Source: Sulfurospirillum multivorans DSM 12446
GTDB lineage: Bacteria; Campylobacterota; Campylobacteria; Campylobacterales; Sulfurospirillaceae
Direction of reading: 5' to 3'
Assembly (NCBI RefSeq): GCF_000568815.1
Contig: NZ_CP007201.1
Span: forward strand, 806,001-870,000
DNA length: 64,000 bases
Part shown: piece by piece, positions 39,020 to 48,416 of the stretch
Position numbering within the stretch: position 1 is the first letter of the stretch
Layout: each line of letters opens with the position of its first letter
Translations under genes and position numbers: made by a program
The notes under the pieces: generated by a model
What the model was told of the DNA's origin: nothing
What the model saw: only the letters and a program-made list of their open reading frames with translations
Database searches by the model: none

Positions 39020-40261
39020 ATGTATAAGGTTATTTTAACCCTTTTTTTTCTGTTTCAGAGTCTCCATGCTTTTTTAAATACCGATAATAACTACGAAAAA
39101 CAACTCATCGCCCTCAAAAATTTTGACCTTCCAAATACTTTCTTAAAAGATTCTATTTTTATCTCAATGCATGAAGATGTGGAGATTTATAAGACCAAAC
39201 ACTTTTTACGCACACTTGAGAGTGGCGACCGATTTGTGCCTATTTTGCAAAAAATGATGCAAGAAGCGGGCGTTCCTACCGAGTTCTTATACCTTGCCAT
39301 GACCGAATCGAGTTTTGATCCTTACTCTTCTTCTCCAGCACGAGCTTCAGGCATTTGGCAATTTATCCCTGCAACGGCACGTCATTACGGATTAGCGAAT
39401 AATGCCTTTGTGGACGAAAGGCGTGATCCTATCAAATCCACCGAAGCAGCGATTGCCTATCTTAAACGGTTGCACGATATGTTTGGAAAATGGTACTTAG
39501 CTGCTCTTGCATATAACTGTGGTGAAGGGTATGTTACCAAAGCGATTGCAAAAGCAGGAAGCGATGACATTAGTGTGTTATTGGATGAAAATAAAAAATA
39601 TCTCCCCAAAGAGAGCAGACTCTATATTCGTAAAATTCTGATGATGAGTTTTATCTCAGGGAGTACGGATTTTATGCTCGATAATGGCTCTGAGTATCTG
39701 CTAAATCGCGCCAATAATGCAACGTTTGTCAAAGTTTCTGTTCAAAGCGGCACATCTTTGAGCGATGTTGCTGAGAGTATCGGTATTTCATCAAAGGAAC
39801 TTAAGTCGTATAACCCCCATCTGAAGCACGCTTTCGTCTCTCCTCTTGGTGCCAAAGGGTATCTTTACATCCCGCAAGATCGTCAAGTTGCCTTTTCTCA
39901 AAATTTTGATCAAACGAAAGAGCCTCAAAAATATGCTGTTTATACCACCAAAAAAGGGGACTCACTGCAAAGTATTGCGAAAAGATACGGCGTGAGTTAT
40001 CAGTCCTTGATGGAGCTTAATAACCTAAAAACGGCTGCATTAAAAACAAAAACAGAATTGGTGGTACCTTCGGGTGTTCCAATGCCTGTCACAACACCTT
40101 CTTCTAATAATGCTGAAAAAATCTACGTGATTAAAGCAGGCGACACCATTGAAACCGTAGCGAAAAAGCATGATATTCCTGTTGCACAATTGATCAAAGC
40201 CAATAAGAAAAAAAATGCACTTGTAAAAGTGGGAGAGAGTATTGTCATTCCAAAAAATTAG
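39020..40261 (+). CDS. mltD: membrane-bound lytic murein transglycosylase D with LysM domains
   Basis: Protein of 413 aa. A signal sequence (~1-17) precedes the SLT domain (~75-200), with catalytic Glu in LYLAMTESSFDP and the motif ASGIWQFIPATARHYGL. LysM-like wall-binding repeats follow at ~240-285, ~305-350 and ~365-412, the last two being clear (YTTKKGDSLQSIAKRYGV; YVIKAGDTIETVAKKHDI). It cleaves the MurNAc-GlcNAc bond in the periplasm. It overlaps rlpA by 20 nt, another septal wall enzyme. Confidence 0.94.
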   Translation: MYKVILTLFFLFQSLHAFLNTDNNYEKQLIALKNFDLPNTFLKDSIFISMHEDVEIYKTKHFLRTLESGDRFVPILQKMMQEAGVPTEFLYLAMTESSFDPYSSSPARASGIWQFIPATARHYGLANNAFVDERRDPIKSTEAAIAYLKRLHDMFGKWYLAALAYNCGEGYVTKAIAKAGSDDISVLLDENKKYLPKESRLYIRKILMMSFISGSTDFMLDNGSEYLLNRANNATFVKVSVQSGTSLSDVAESIGISSKELKSYNPHLKHAFVSPLGAKGYLYIPQDRQVAFSQNFDQTKEPQKYAVYTTKKGDSLQSIAKRYGVSYQSLMELNNLKTAALKTKTELVVPSGVPMPVTTPSSNNAEKIYVIKAGDTIETVAKKHDIPVAQLIKANKKKNALVKVGESIVIPKN

Positions 40262-41033
40262 TGGATTAAGCCTTTGTGTTGTCATGATTTTGACTTTTTA
40301 CGGATGCTCTTCTAAAAACGATAGTTATGCGTATCGTGGTCCAAAACCTACACCGACAATGGTGCCTAATGGCCCGATCAACGATTCTCCTGCCATGCAT
40401 CGCGCTACGATGCGTCCTTACAGCATTGATGGAAAGATGTATACGCCCACTATGGTTAGCGTTGGGGATTATTTCAGCGGTGTTTCGAGTTGGTATGGCA
40501 AAGATTTTCATGGTAAAAAGACCTCGAATGGTGAAGTCTATAATATGTATGAGATGACAGCAGCCCACAAAACCCTTCCAATGAATACCATGCTTAAAGT
40601 CACCAATCTTAAAAACAATAAAAGCATTGTGGTTCGCGTGAACGATCGTGGCCCTTTTGTGGGAACACGGATTATCGATCTCTCCTATACGGCGGCAACG
40701 CGGATTGAGCTGGTTGCCAATGGCACAGGTCCTGTGGGTATTGAAGTGATTGGTTTTGCCGGTGTTGTCGCACCTGCTGGTTCACCAAAACAGAGTGTCG
40801 TGGAGACCGATTATCTGATCCAAATTGGAGCGTTTAGAAGCAAAGAGGGTGCAACGCGCTTTGCTCAAAGCAATATGAATGTCAATAATCGCTACAATGC
40901 GATTATTAAAGAGGGAACCTTTGACAATGAGCCAATATACCGTGTATGGCTCAAAGGGTTTGGCAGCGAAGCTGAAGCCTCTGATTTCATTGCAAAAGGG
41001 CCACATAAAGGCTCATTTATCGTAAGGGAATAG
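40242..41033 (+). CDS. rlpA: RlpA-type lytic transglycosylase lipoprotein
   Basis: Protein of 263 aa with a lipobox (LTFYGC, ~Cys22). The double-psi beta-barrel domain (~78-165) has GVSSWYGKDFHGKKTSNGEVYNM with the catalytic His/Asp set (VRVNDRGPF). A SPOR domain lies at ~185-263 (YLIQIGAFRSKEGATRFAQ), which targets denuded septal glycans. It is an outer-membrane lipoprotein acting on septal peptidoglycan, coupled to mltD. Confidence 0.94.
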   Translation: MSFQKISGLSLCVVMILTFYGCSSKNDSYAYRGPKPTPTMVPNGPINDSPAMHRATMRPYSIDGKMYTPTMVSVGDYFSGVSSWYGKDFHGKKTSNGEVYNMYEMTAAHKTLPMNTMLKVTNLKNNKSIVVRVNDRGPFVGTRIIDLSYTAATRIELVANGTGPVGIEVIGFAGVVAPAGSPKQSVVETDYLIQIGAFRSKEGATRFAQSNMNVNNRYNAIIKEGTFDNEPIYRVWLKGFGSEAEASDFIAKGPHKGSFIVRE

Positions 41034-41034
41034 T

Positions 41035-41607
41035 ATGCAAACACTCCAACGCATTACCAAAGAGACACAAATCAGTGTTGAATTAGAGATTAATGGTACA
41101 GGGAAAGCCGTTATTGAGACAGGGATTGGTTTTTTTGACCATATGCTTGAAGCGTTTACGAAACACTCCTTGATCGATTTGACGCTTACATGTAAAGGCG
41201 ATACGCACATCGATTTTCACCACAGTGTCGAAGATGTCGGCATTGTTTTAGGGCAAGCCTTGCGTGCTTCGATTTATCCAATTGAGTGTGTTGAGCGTTA
41301 TGGCAATGCGGTTGTGGTGATGGACGAAGCGGCTGTTGAATGCGCTTTGGATCTGAGCAATCGTGCGTACCTCGTGTATGAAGTTGAGATGGAAGGCAAA
41401 GTCGGCGCTTTTGATGTTGAACTCGCTGAAGAGTTTTTCAGAGCCCTCATTGTCAATGCAGGCATCAGTGCGCATATCGTTGCGCGTCGTGGTAAAAACA
41501 GACACCACCTTTTAGAAGCGGCATTTAAAGCATTTGCCGTAGCCCTTCGTCGGAGTTTAGTGAAAAATGAGCGTGCGGGAATTCCAAGTACTAAAGGTGT
41601 GTTGTAA
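41035..41607 (+). CDS. hisB: imidazoleglycerol-phosphate dehydratase
   Basis: Protein of 190 aa, monofunctional IGPD. Metal-binding histidine motifs are GIGFFDHMLEAF (~30), DFHHSVEDVGI (~62) and the C-terminal GKNRHHLLEAAFKAFA. It performs the sixth step of histidine synthesis. It is isolated from other his genes, 1 nt after rlpA and overlapping the phosphatase gene by 1 nt. It carries one exact TTACATGTAA (LTCK at 41186). Confidence 0.96.
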   Translation: MQTLQRITKETQISVELEINGTGKAVIETGIGFFDHMLEAFTKHSLIDLTLTCKGDTHIDFHHSVEDVGIVLGQALRASIYPIECVERYGNAVVVMDEAAVECALDLSNRAYLVYEVEMEGKVGAFDVELAEEFFRALIVNAGISAHIVARRGKNRHHLLEAAFKAFAVALRRSLVKNERAGIPSTKGVL

Positions 41608-42104
41608 TGATTGAATTATTGGTGTTTGATGTGGATGGCTGTTTGACCGATGGCGGTATAATGTATGGCAATAGTGAAACAGAAGAGTTTAAAACGTTTC
41701 ATGTTAAAGATGGTTTTGGCATTGTCTCATGGATGAAGCTTGGCCGCAAAAGTGCGATTATTACAGGACGAAGTTCGGATGTCGTAACCAAGAGAGCGAA
41801 AGAGTTGGGAATTACCCATTTGTATCAAGATGTTAAAGATAAAAAAGCCGTTTTGCAAGCCATACTGAACAAAGAGGGTCTGGGGTTTGAAAATGTGGCT
41901 GCCATTGGGGATGATCTCAATGATCTAAGCCTTTTACGCTCCGTGGGTCTCTCTTTTTGCCCCAAAGATGCTATGCCTTTGATTCAAAAAGAGGTTGATG
42001 TGGTCTTGTCCAAAGAGGGTGGACGTGCAGCCGTTCGTGAAATGATCGACATAGTGGTCGAAAAAGAAAACTTAAGTGAGGCATTCGTAAACCTTTGGCT
42101 CTAA
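41607..42104 (+). CDS. kdsC: 3-deoxy-D-manno-octulosonate 8-phosphate phosphatase
   Basis: Protein of 165 aa, capless HAD phosphatase. Motif I is VFDVDGCLTDG (~8), motif II IITGRSS (~50), then KDKKAVL, and motif III AIGDDLNDLSLL (~100). It dephosphorylates KDO-8-P for LPS core synthesis. It precedes lptC and lptA, as in many proteobacteria, which supports the KdsC call. The reading frame overlaps lptC by 10 nt. Confidence 0.93.
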   Translation: MIELLVFDVDGCLTDGGIMYGNSETEEFKTFHVKDGFGIVSWMKLGRKSAIITGRSSDVVTKRAKELGITHLYQDVKDKKAVLQAILNKEGLGFENVAAIGDDLNDLSLLRSVGLSFCPKDAMPLIQKEVDVVLSKEGGRAAVREMIDIVVEKENLSEAFVNLWL

Positions 42105-42631
42105 AAATCCTTTCGTATGCAACCGTGCTCTTTTTTGGCATGATGGTTTTTCTAATGATCAAAGAACCTTACACGATTGATATGCTAGATGCCAATGGAA
42201 ATCTTGTCCCTGAAGTGGAACTCTTTAATGCCCAAAATTATCAACTGAAAGAAAACAGTATAGAGAGCATTGTCCATTCGGAGTACGTTGCTCGGTACAA
42301 AGATTTTGATAAACTCTATGTCATTCATGCTGGGCATAAAACCAAAGAGGGATTGCGTGGCATACTCACCTCTGATGAAGGAACCCTGCAAGATAACGTG
42401 ATGCATTTTATGACTAATTCGCATTATTATAGAGATGATGGTGTCTCTTTAGAGGGTGAAGATATTTATTATGATCTCAAAAAAGAAATTTTAAGCAGTG
42501 AAAAACCCTTTATTTTTACCCAGAAGCAGAGCCGTAGCCATGGGCTTTCATTTGTTTATCAGATGAAAGAGGGCACAATAAGCGCCACGAATATACACTC
42601 CTTTATTCAACAACTAGGAAAAACGAAATGA
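42095..42631 (+). CDS. lptC: LPS export protein LptC
   Basis: Protein of 178 aa with one N-terminal membrane anchor (~5-22) and a periplasmic beta-jellyroll-type region. The start is TTG 42095, inside kdsC. Sequence similarity is weak, as usual for LptC, and the call leans on size, topology and the kdsC-lptC-lptA order. It hands LPS from LptBFG to LptA. Confidence 0.85.
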   Translation: MALKILSYATVLFFGMMVFLMIKEPYTIDMLDANGNLVPEVELFNAQNYQLKENSIESIVHSEYVARYKDFDKLYVIHAGHKTKEGLRGILTSDEGTLQDNVMHFMTNSHYYRDDGVSLEGEDIYYDLKKEILSSEKPFIFTQKQSRSHGLSFVYQMKEGTISATNIHSFIQQLGKTK

Positions 42632-43092
42632 AAAAATTGGGTTTACTCTGCCTTTGCCTTTCACAACTGCTCATCAGCGCAGAAGTGGAAGTGACTGCCG
42701 ATAAATTTTTTGCCGATGAAAAAAAACAGATCAGTATTTTTGAAGGGCATGTTGTGGTTATCAAAGAGGGCGATAAACTGACTGCTAAGAAAGTTGTGAT
42801 TGAATTTGATGAGAAAAAACAACCCCTTCGCTATATCGCAACAGGCGATGCAAAAGGGAATTTAACGATGAACCAAAAGAAGTACTATGGCGAAGCGGAA
42901 AAGATGACCTATGAGCCAACCAAAAGCCTTTACACCCTTGAAAAGAAAGCTTTTTTGCATGAGATAGAGACCGATAAAAAAGTCTACGGTGATTTTATTC
43001 GTGCCAATCAAAACACAGGACAGTACGAAGTCGATGGCAAGGGTGCGGGGCCTGTGAAATTTATCTTCAAAGTTGAGGATAAAAAACAGTGA
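42628..43092 (+). CDS. lptA: LPS transport periplasmic protein LptA
   Basis: Protein of 154 aa with a signal peptide (MKKLGLLCLCLSQLLISA). The OstA-like repeat region has VTADKFFADEKKQISIFEGHVVVIKEGDKLTAKKVVIEF. It bridges LPS across the periplasm to LptDE. It overlaps lptC and engB by 4 nt each. Confidence 0.93.
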   Translation: MKKLGLLCLCLSQLLISAEVEVTADKFFADEKKQISIFEGHVVVIKEGDKLTAKKVVIEFDEKKQPLRYIATGDAKGNLTMNQKKYYGEAEKMTYEPTKSLYTLEKKAFLHEIETDKKVYGDFIRANQNTGQYEVDGKGAGPVKFIFKVEDKKQ

Positions 43093-43691
43093 TCAAAGTC
43101 AAAGACGCCTTCTTTGTGAAATCTGCTTCTAAAATGGAGGAGACGACACCTGAGGGAATGAGTGAAGTCGCTTTTATTGGTCGCAGTAATGTGGGCAAAA
43201 GCTCGATTATCAATGCACTCACGAATAAAAAAGGGCTTGCTAAGAGCTCTTCAACGCCGGGAAAAACACGTCTGATTAACTTTTTTCAGATTGTTTTGGC
43301 GAAGGATGAGAAGACTTACCACATGCAACTGGTGGATCTTCCGGGTTTTGGGTATGCTAGAGTATCGCACAGCCTCAAAGAAGAGTGGCAAAAAAATTTA
43401 ACGACGTACATTCAAAAGCGTGTCTCCATTCGCACCTTCGTGCATCTTATCGACTCACGTCACCCTTTTTTAGAGATTGATCAAGCGGTGCACACCTATC
43501 TTCAAGAGATTGTAAGAGCTGATCAGCACATTTTACGTATTTTTACCAAGCTCGATAAATTAAAACAGAGCGAAATCAGCGTGATTAAAAAAAATTATCC
43601 AGGCGCTCTTTTGGTCTCAAGCAGCAGTAAAAAAGGGATTGATAAAGCCTTAGAAGCCATTTTTGCAACGCTTTTTGGAGATCAAGAATGA
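43089..43691 (+). CDS. engB: ribosome biogenesis GTPase EngB (YsxC/YihA)
   Basis: Protein of 200 aa with a GTG start. G1 is GRSNVGKSSIINAL (~31), G2 lies at STPGKTRLINFF, G3 is DLPGFGYARV (~80), G4 is TKLDK (~155), and G5 is SSSSKKG. It acts in 50S subunit assembly. It is embedded in the LPS/elongation operon as in Campylobacter. Confidence 0.96.
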   Translation: MIKVKDAFFVKSASKMEETTPEGMSEVAFIGRSNVGKSSIINALTNKKGLAKSSSTPGKTRLINFFQIVLAKDEKTYHMQLVDLPGFGYARVSHSLKEEWQKNLTTYIQKRVSIRTFVHLIDSRHPFLEIDQAVHTYLQEIVRADQHILRIFTKLDKLKQSEISVIKKNYPGALLVSSSSKKGIDKALEAIFATLFGDQE

Positions 43692-44146
43692 TTCATTACA
43701 CCAAAGCAAAACTCAGCGATATTGTCCTGATGCAAGACGTCGTGCAACCTGAAGTGGAGAAGGGCATCATTTTATTTCGCAGTTCCGATGAGATGGCGAC
43801 GAACATTCGCTCGTACATTCTTGCCAAAGAGGATGAGCAGATTATTGGCTTTGGAGCGCTTCATTTTCATGCCGATGATCTCGCAGAAATTCGCAGTCTC
43901 GTGGTCAAAGATGGTTTTCGTGGGCGTGGTGTTGGCAAAGGTATTGTTCAAACACTTATGGTTGAAGGTGAGGGTTTGGGTGTGAAAAAAGTCTTTACCT
44001 TAACCTATCAAAAAGCCTTTTTTGAATCGGTTGGTTTTAGTGAAATCCCCAAAGAAGCACTGCCTACGCATAAAATCTGGGCAGATTGTATCAAATGCAA
44101 ACATTTTCCAATATGCGACGAAATAGCGCTCATCAAAACTATCTAA
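43688..44146 (+). CDS. GNAT N-acetyltransferase, ArgA-like
   Basis: Protein of 152 aa. The acetyl-CoA site is RSLVVKDGFRGRGVGKGIV (~76), and the C-terminus KIWADCIKCKHFPICDEIAL resembles short N-acetylglutamate synthases. That suggests the first step of arginine synthesis, acetylating glutamate. The three cysteines at the end may bind metal. It overlaps engB by 4 nt and the following membrane gene by about 50 nt. Confidence 0.85.
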   Translation: MIHYTKAKLSDIVLMQDVVQPEVEKGIILFRSSDEMATNIRSYILAKEDEQIIGFGALHFHADDLAEIRSLVVKDGFRGRGVGKGIVQTLMVEGEGLGVKKVFTLTYQKAFFESVGFSEIPKEALPTHKIWADCIKCKHFPICDEIALIKTI

Positions 44147-44586
44147 CCCTCTTTTGGATCAGTGGATGGCTTCTGAGTGGGCTGGTGATGTCCTCGCTCT
44201 ATCCGCTTATTCCCTCGTTTGTAGGGGTGGTTTTTTGCTATCTTATTTTAAATTTCAACCGTCATGAAGAAAATGCCATGCCTCTGTTTTTAGCGTTTTT
44301 CTATCTGTGTTTGTACGACCTTATCAACGGCTTTTACCTCTTTTCGTATGTGATCTTATTTACTATCATTTACAAATTTGCTATTTATAAAATTCAAAAT
44401 ATTATTACATGTAACAACTGCATTTTAGCCGCGTACGTTACGATGGCGTATTTAGGTCATTACTTGCTCAATGCTTTTTTTGCCTATTTGGACAACGAAT
44501 CTTTTCCCTATTTTTCCAGTGTTTATTTTTACTATATCGCAATTGATTCCATACTCTCCTTTATGCTTTTTAAGGTAACACGGTGA
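44095..44586 (+). CDS. MreD-like membrane protein
   Basis: Protein of 163 aa from ATG 44095 (TTG 44086 and ATG 44113 are alternatives). It has about five membrane segments. No enzyme motif is seen. Position directly before the PBP2 gene and size fit MreD, the elongasome membrane protein, but the sequence alone is weak. An exact TTACATGTAA encodes ITCN at 44405. The start region overlaps the acetyltransferase gene and the end overlaps mrdA by 4 nt. Confidence 0.65.
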   Translation: MQTFSNMRRNSAHQNYLTLFWISGWLLSGLVMSSLYPLIPSFVGVVFCYLILNFNRHEENAMPLFLAFFYLCLYDLINGFYLFSYVILFTIIYKFAIYKIQNIITCNNCILAAYVTMAYLGHYLLNAFFAYLDNESFPYFSSVYFYYIAIDSILSFMLFKVTR

Positions 44587-46382
44587 GAATTAAGATCGTT
44601 CTTGCCATCTTCATTTCGGTGTGGATCGCCCTTTTGGTGAGGGTTTATTATATCAGCATCAAATCCAATGCCTATTATGAAGAGATTGCCAAGCAAAATG
44701 CAGTCAAGGTTGAAGAACTTGCACCCTTACGAGGCGTCATCTTAGATCGAAATTTAAACCCTCTGTCTGTCAATCGTCTGGGGTTTTCCATTGGCATTAA
44801 ACCAAGGCTCAGCCTGAAAGCCAGCCGTGATATGTTGGATGAAGAGATCGCTTTTTTATCCTCTGTTTTACCCGATTTTAGTGTTAAAGAGCTCAGCAAA
44901 GAGTATCTCAAAGCAGACTCGGCGTACAATCATGATTTTGTAGAGGTCATCCCTTTTATCCCTTATGATAAGCTCATTCCCCAATTTGCTAAAATCGCGC
45001 AACATGATAATCTAAGAATTAAAATTACCTCTAAACGACACTATCCGTATGGTACGCTCGCATCGCATGTGATTGGTTATGTAGGCAAGTCCAATGCCCA
45101 AGATGTCGCCGAAGATGAGACCGCAAAGTTGGTAGGTTTTTCAGGAAAAACGGGCATAGAGAAGTTTTATAACACCGTTTTGCAAGGCGTTAAAGGTGAA
45201 AAAAAGACCAAAGTAACGGCCTTTAACCAAGTGATTGAGCAGGTGAGTAAAACACTTCCTCAAAGTAATGACCTTATCTTAAGCCTTGATCTTGACTTGC
45301 AACGCTACATTGCAGAGCTTTTTGGTGATGACAGTGGCGCGGTGGTCGTCATGAACGCTAAAAATGGCGAAATATTAGCTGCGGCAAGTTTTCCTGAGTA
45401 TGATCTGAACAAATTTGTTAATGGTATTTCAAGGGAAGAGTGGGCTGTATTGGTCAATGATTTGAGCCATCCGTTTACCAATAAATTGGTGAATGGACTC
45501 TATCCTCCAGGATCGGTTGTAAAGATGGGCGTTGGTATGGCGATGATGAACTCAGGCATCGTCACGCCCACCATGACCTTTGAATCAACAGGAACAATGG
45601 AGTTAGGCGGTCGGGTTTTTCGTGACTGGAAAAAAGAGGGGCATGGCATTATCTCGTATGCACGGGCGATTAAAGAGAGTTGCGATGACTACTTTTATAA
45701 AGCCAGTTTGAAAACAGGCATTGATAACATTGCACCATTTCTTTCCAAAATTGGTTTTGCCCAAAAAACGGGTATTGATCTGCCACGTGAATTTATTGGA
45801 ACGGTTCCGAGTCGCGAGTGGAAAAAAGCACGTTTTGGCAGGGGGTGGTCACAAGGTGAGACGCTCATTAGCTCCATCGGGCAAGGTTATTTTCTAGTGA
45901 CACCTTTACAAGTGGCAAAATACACTGCGTTTCTTGCCACAGGCAATGGCGTAACGCCGCATTTTGTGAGTAAAATTAACGATGAAGCGCTTGATTTCCC
46001 CGTAGATCCAAACATTGTCAGTGAAAATGAAAAACGCTATTTGAAGATAACGAGGGATGCAATGTATGAAGTGGCGAATGTCCAAGGGGGTACGGCGCTG
46101 CGGCACATCAACCTCACGGCTCCTTTTAAGATCGCTGCAAAGACGGGAACGGCTCAAGTGGTAGGCATTTCGCAAACCGATAAAAAACGTATCCGCGAAG
46201 AGGATATGGACTACTATCAGCGTTCTCACGCGTGGCTTACAACGTATGGACCCCACGATAACCCACAATACGTGGTGACAGTTTTGGTCGAACATGGAGG
46301 GCATGGTGGAAGTGAAGGCGGTCCTATTGTCTCTAAAATTTACGATAAGCTCTATGAAAAGGGTTATATCACGCTCAAATAA
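44583..46382 (+). CDS. mrdA: penicillin-binding protein 2
   Basis: Protein of 599 aa with a GTG start. An N-terminal membrane anchor (~3-22) is followed by the dimerisation domain (APLRGVILDRNLNPLSVN) and the transpeptidase domain. The active-site triad is PGSVVKMG (Ser of SxxK, ~310), KESCDDYFYK (SxD form, ~362) and AAKTGTAQV (KTG, ~520). It cross-links peptidoglycan in elongation and partners with RodA, encoded at 13600. One TTACATGTAA follows the stop at 46386. Confidence 0.95.
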   Translation: MRIKIVLAIFISVWIALLVRVYYISIKSNAYYEEIAKQNAVKVEELAPLRGVILDRNLNPLSVNRLGFSIGIKPRLSLKASRDMLDEEIAFLSSVLPDFSVKELSKEYLKADSAYNHDFVEVIPFIPYDKLIPQFAKIAQHDNLRIKITSKRHYPYGTLASHVIGYVGKSNAQDVAEDETAKLVGFSGKTGIEKFYNTVLQGVKGEKKTKVTAFNQVIEQVSKTLPQSNDLILSLDLDLQRYIAELFGDDSGAVVVMNAKNGEILAAASFPEYDLNKFVNGISREEWAVLVNDLSHPFTNKLVNGLYPPGSVVKMGVGMAMMNSGIVTPTMTFESTGTMELGGRVFRDWKKEGHGIISYARAIKESCDDYFYKASLKTGIDNIAPFLSKIGFAQKTGIDLPREFIGTVPSREWKKARFGRGWSQGETLISSIGQGYFLVTPLQVAKYTAFLATGNGVTPHFVSKINDEALDFPVDPNIVSENEKRYLKITRDAMYEVANVQGGTALRHINLTAPFKIAAKTGTAQVVGISQTDKKRIREEDMDYYQRSHAWLTTYGPHDNPQYVVTVLVEHGGHGGSEGGPIVSKIYDKLYEKGYITLK

Positions 46383-46398
46383 TTCTTACATGTAACGT

Positions 46399-46977
46399 TT
46401 AAAGCTTGCTCACATCGATCTCATACTCTATTTTCTCTGCCACTTCTTGCGCGAGCTTCACGCTAAAAAGTTCACGCAAAAGGTAAAATCCAAGCTCTAA
46501 GCCTGAACTCACACCTGCTGCTGTAATGATTTTTCCATCGTGAACTACTTTGGAAGAGACGACATTAACGCCATATGCGGCTAATTCATCAAATGCACTG
46601 TGATAGGTCGTTGCTTCTTTACCTAAAAGCAGACCCGCTTCCGCCAGAAAAAAAGCGCCTGTACAGACAGAGGTCAGGTAGGTCGCTTCGCTCTGATGCG
46701 CTTGTATAAAATCTTTCATGGAAGGCTTTTTCATCCACTCAATGCGACCTTTCCCTCCAGGGAAAAGCAAAATATCTAAAGCAGGCGCACTCTCAAAACT
46801 CGCATCGGGCAAGATTTTAAGACCATTAAACGCTTGCACTGGCTCTAAACTGGGGGCGATGAGTATGACTTTCGTGCTGTTAAGTGCTATTTTATTGATG
46901 TAGCTGAGCACCTCAAAAGGGGCGACAAAATCAAGCTCTTCGACATTGGGAAAAATAACAATACCAATGGTAACCAT
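46399..46977 (-). CDS. DJ-1/PfpI family protein
   Basis: Protein of 192 aa, class I glutamine amidotransferase-like fold. The nucleophile elbow is LTSVCTGAFFLAEAGLL (~Cys104), with a following histidine in TYHSAFDEL. It begins TIGIVIFPNVEELDFVAPFEVL, close to the isonitrile hydratase/transcription-regulator N-domain subgroup. Its function could be protein repair, glyoxalase or hydratase; it is not resolvable here. It is convergent with mrdA and 3 nt from ybeY. Confidence 0.88.
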   Translation of the reverse strand: MVTIGIVIFPNVEELDFVAPFEVLSYINKIALNSTKVILIAPSLEPVQAFNGLKILPDASFESAPALDILLFPGGKGRIEWMKKPSMKDFIQAHQSEATYLTSVCTGAFFLAEAGLLLGKEATTYHSAFDELAAYGVNVVSSKVVHDGKIITAAGVSSGLELGFYLLRELFSVKLAQEVAEKIEYEIDVSKL

Positions 46978-46980
46978 GAC

Positions 46981-47400
46981 CTAATCCTCCGTGCGAACAA
47001 TTAAACTCTTTGGTAAATGATACTGCATTATCCATGATGTTTCCATCTCACGCATCTGCCCGTTGTCCACTTCGTGATCAAAGCCTAAAAGATGCAACAT
47101 GCCGTGGATGAACAAAAGCGTGATCTCCTCTTCCACGCTGTGTCCCAACTCTTTGGCTTTTTGTGCTGCGAGCTCATGGTTAATAACGATGGAACCAAGA
47201 GGGGCGTGGGGAAAATCATCAATGGGGAAGCTTAGCACATCGGTGGTTTTATCCATCCCTCGATGCTCTAAATTGAGCTCTTGCATACTCTTTCCATCAA
47301 TGATCAAAAGCTCCACCTCTTTGGGCGTATGCTCCGTGCAAATCTGCTCTAAAATCTTTACATGTAAAGGAATGTTGAATTCGTTTTCAATAAGTAGCAT
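46981..47400 (-). CDS. ybeY: endoribonuclease YbeY
   Basis: Protein of 139 aa. The zinc-binding signature [14 protein letters not shown] is at ~95-108, and [11 protein letters not shown] is at ~55. YbeY takes part in 16S rRNA 3' processing and ribosome quality control. It carries one exact TTACATGTAA (LHVK near the N-terminus, 47358). AAAGGAG precedes the ATG. Confidence 0.95.
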   Translation of the reverse strand: MLLIENEFNIPLHVKILEQICTEHTPKEVELLIIDGKSMQELNLEHRGMDKTTDVLSFPIDDFPHAPLGSIVINHELAAQKAKELGHSVEEEITLLFIHGMLHLLGFDHEVDNGQMREMETSWIMQYHLPKSLIVRTED

Positions 47401-47411
47401 ACCATCTCCTT

Positions 47412-48416
47412 TTAAAATAGGCTGGGTTGGGTGGTAAATGTTTTGATAAACAGTGGCTCGAACATCTCTTTATCGCCTAAAATCAGAGCGTATTGAAACG
47501 ATGTGTCGCCTAAGATGGCAAGCTCTTCGATAGATTCAAATAAGATCGTTCTCCCATTAAAGTCCAACGTTTCGTGAAAGGTTTTTGGCAAGCAGAGGAT
47601 CAAATGCGCAGAGTCAACTTGGCTTTGCAGATACGCTATCAAAGAGGGAACTAACGAAGGCGAAGGCTCAAAAATCAGCGCTTTATCACTGCTTCCAAAC
47701 TCTTTTTTGCACAGCGCATGGGTGATAAATTGAGGGTAAAAATGCTCACAAAAGCCAAGATGCTCCAAACTGTAGGTGATCTCATGGGTATCGCAAAAGC
47801 CAAGTAAACAGAGCAGCTCTTCGACAAAAAGAGAGGGAATTTTCTGTTCTGTGTAGTAGCGCTCGTTGTGTCCAAAAGAGCTGAGAAACAGCCCTTTTGC
47901 CATCACGTTAGGCTTTACATGTAAAGTGGTTTCAACGCTTTTGGAGGCGGGTGCAATGTGGTGTGCAAGGGTGGGATTGCTCAAGCAAAAACGCTCTTCT
48001 TCTTTCGCACCCAGAATGGTTTTAACGATGCCAAAAAGATCATTTCGCAGACGTTTGATACTGCGTGGCGTTTGAATCATCTCCAACAGTGATTCTTGCA
48101 CGGGAGAGAGCAGAAGGATGTCGAGTGATTTTTGGGTGATCGTGTAGCGTAAGAGTTTGATGAGAATCTGCTCAATGGAAGCGACTTCGATCCACGCGCA
48201 CTCTTCGTCTTCATTGGCAAACGGTAACGTCGTGACGATGGCGTAAGCGCCTTTTTCAAGCGCTTGGTGGATCAATTCACGTGACGCCGTGGTGTCGATG
48301 AAAAGATCGCCATGCGAGACGCGTGAAGATTCTAGCGTAATAGAAGCAAACGCATCAATGGGAGGCGTTGTTCGAAGCCTTCCATCAATGATGCGTACAA
48401 AGTTCTCTATCTTCAT
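47412..48416 (-). CDS. unknown protein with MurE/MurF-N-like domain
   Basis: Protein of 334 aa from ATG 48416 ([14 protein letters not shown]). An earlier in-frame start at 48551 lies inside metG and is disfavoured, since the metG stop and this start overlap as ATGA. Residues ~25-65 ([27 protein letters not shown]) resemble the N-terminal uridine-diphosphate-binding domain of Mur ligases. No P-loop ATPase motif (GTNGKT) follows, so it is not a working ligase. The rest is not recognised. I recall an equivalent gene next to metG in Campylobacter. One exact TTACATGTAA is present at 47915. Confidence 0.65.
   Translation of the reverse strand: MKIENFVRIIDGRLRTTPPIDAFASITLESSRVSHGDLFIDTTASRELIHQALEKGAYAIVTTLPFANEDEECAWIEVASIEQILIKLLRYTITQKSLDILLLSPVQESLLEMIQTPRSIKRLRNDLFGIVKTILGAKEEERFCLSNPTLAHHIAPASKSVETTLHVKPNVMAKGLFLSSFGHNERYYTEQKIPSLFVEELLCLLGFCDTHEITYSLEHLGFCEHFYPQFITHALCKKEFGSSDKALIFEPSPSLVPSLIAYLQSQVDSAHLILCLPKTFHETLDFNGRTILFESIEELAILGDTSFQYALILGDKEMFEPLFIKTFTTQPSLF

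Noticed and set aside
44405-44420. TCNNC in the MreD-like protein as a heme or metal site
   Set aside because: There is no following His or Lys in CXXCH/CXXCK form, and the first Cys arises from the TTACATGTAA word.
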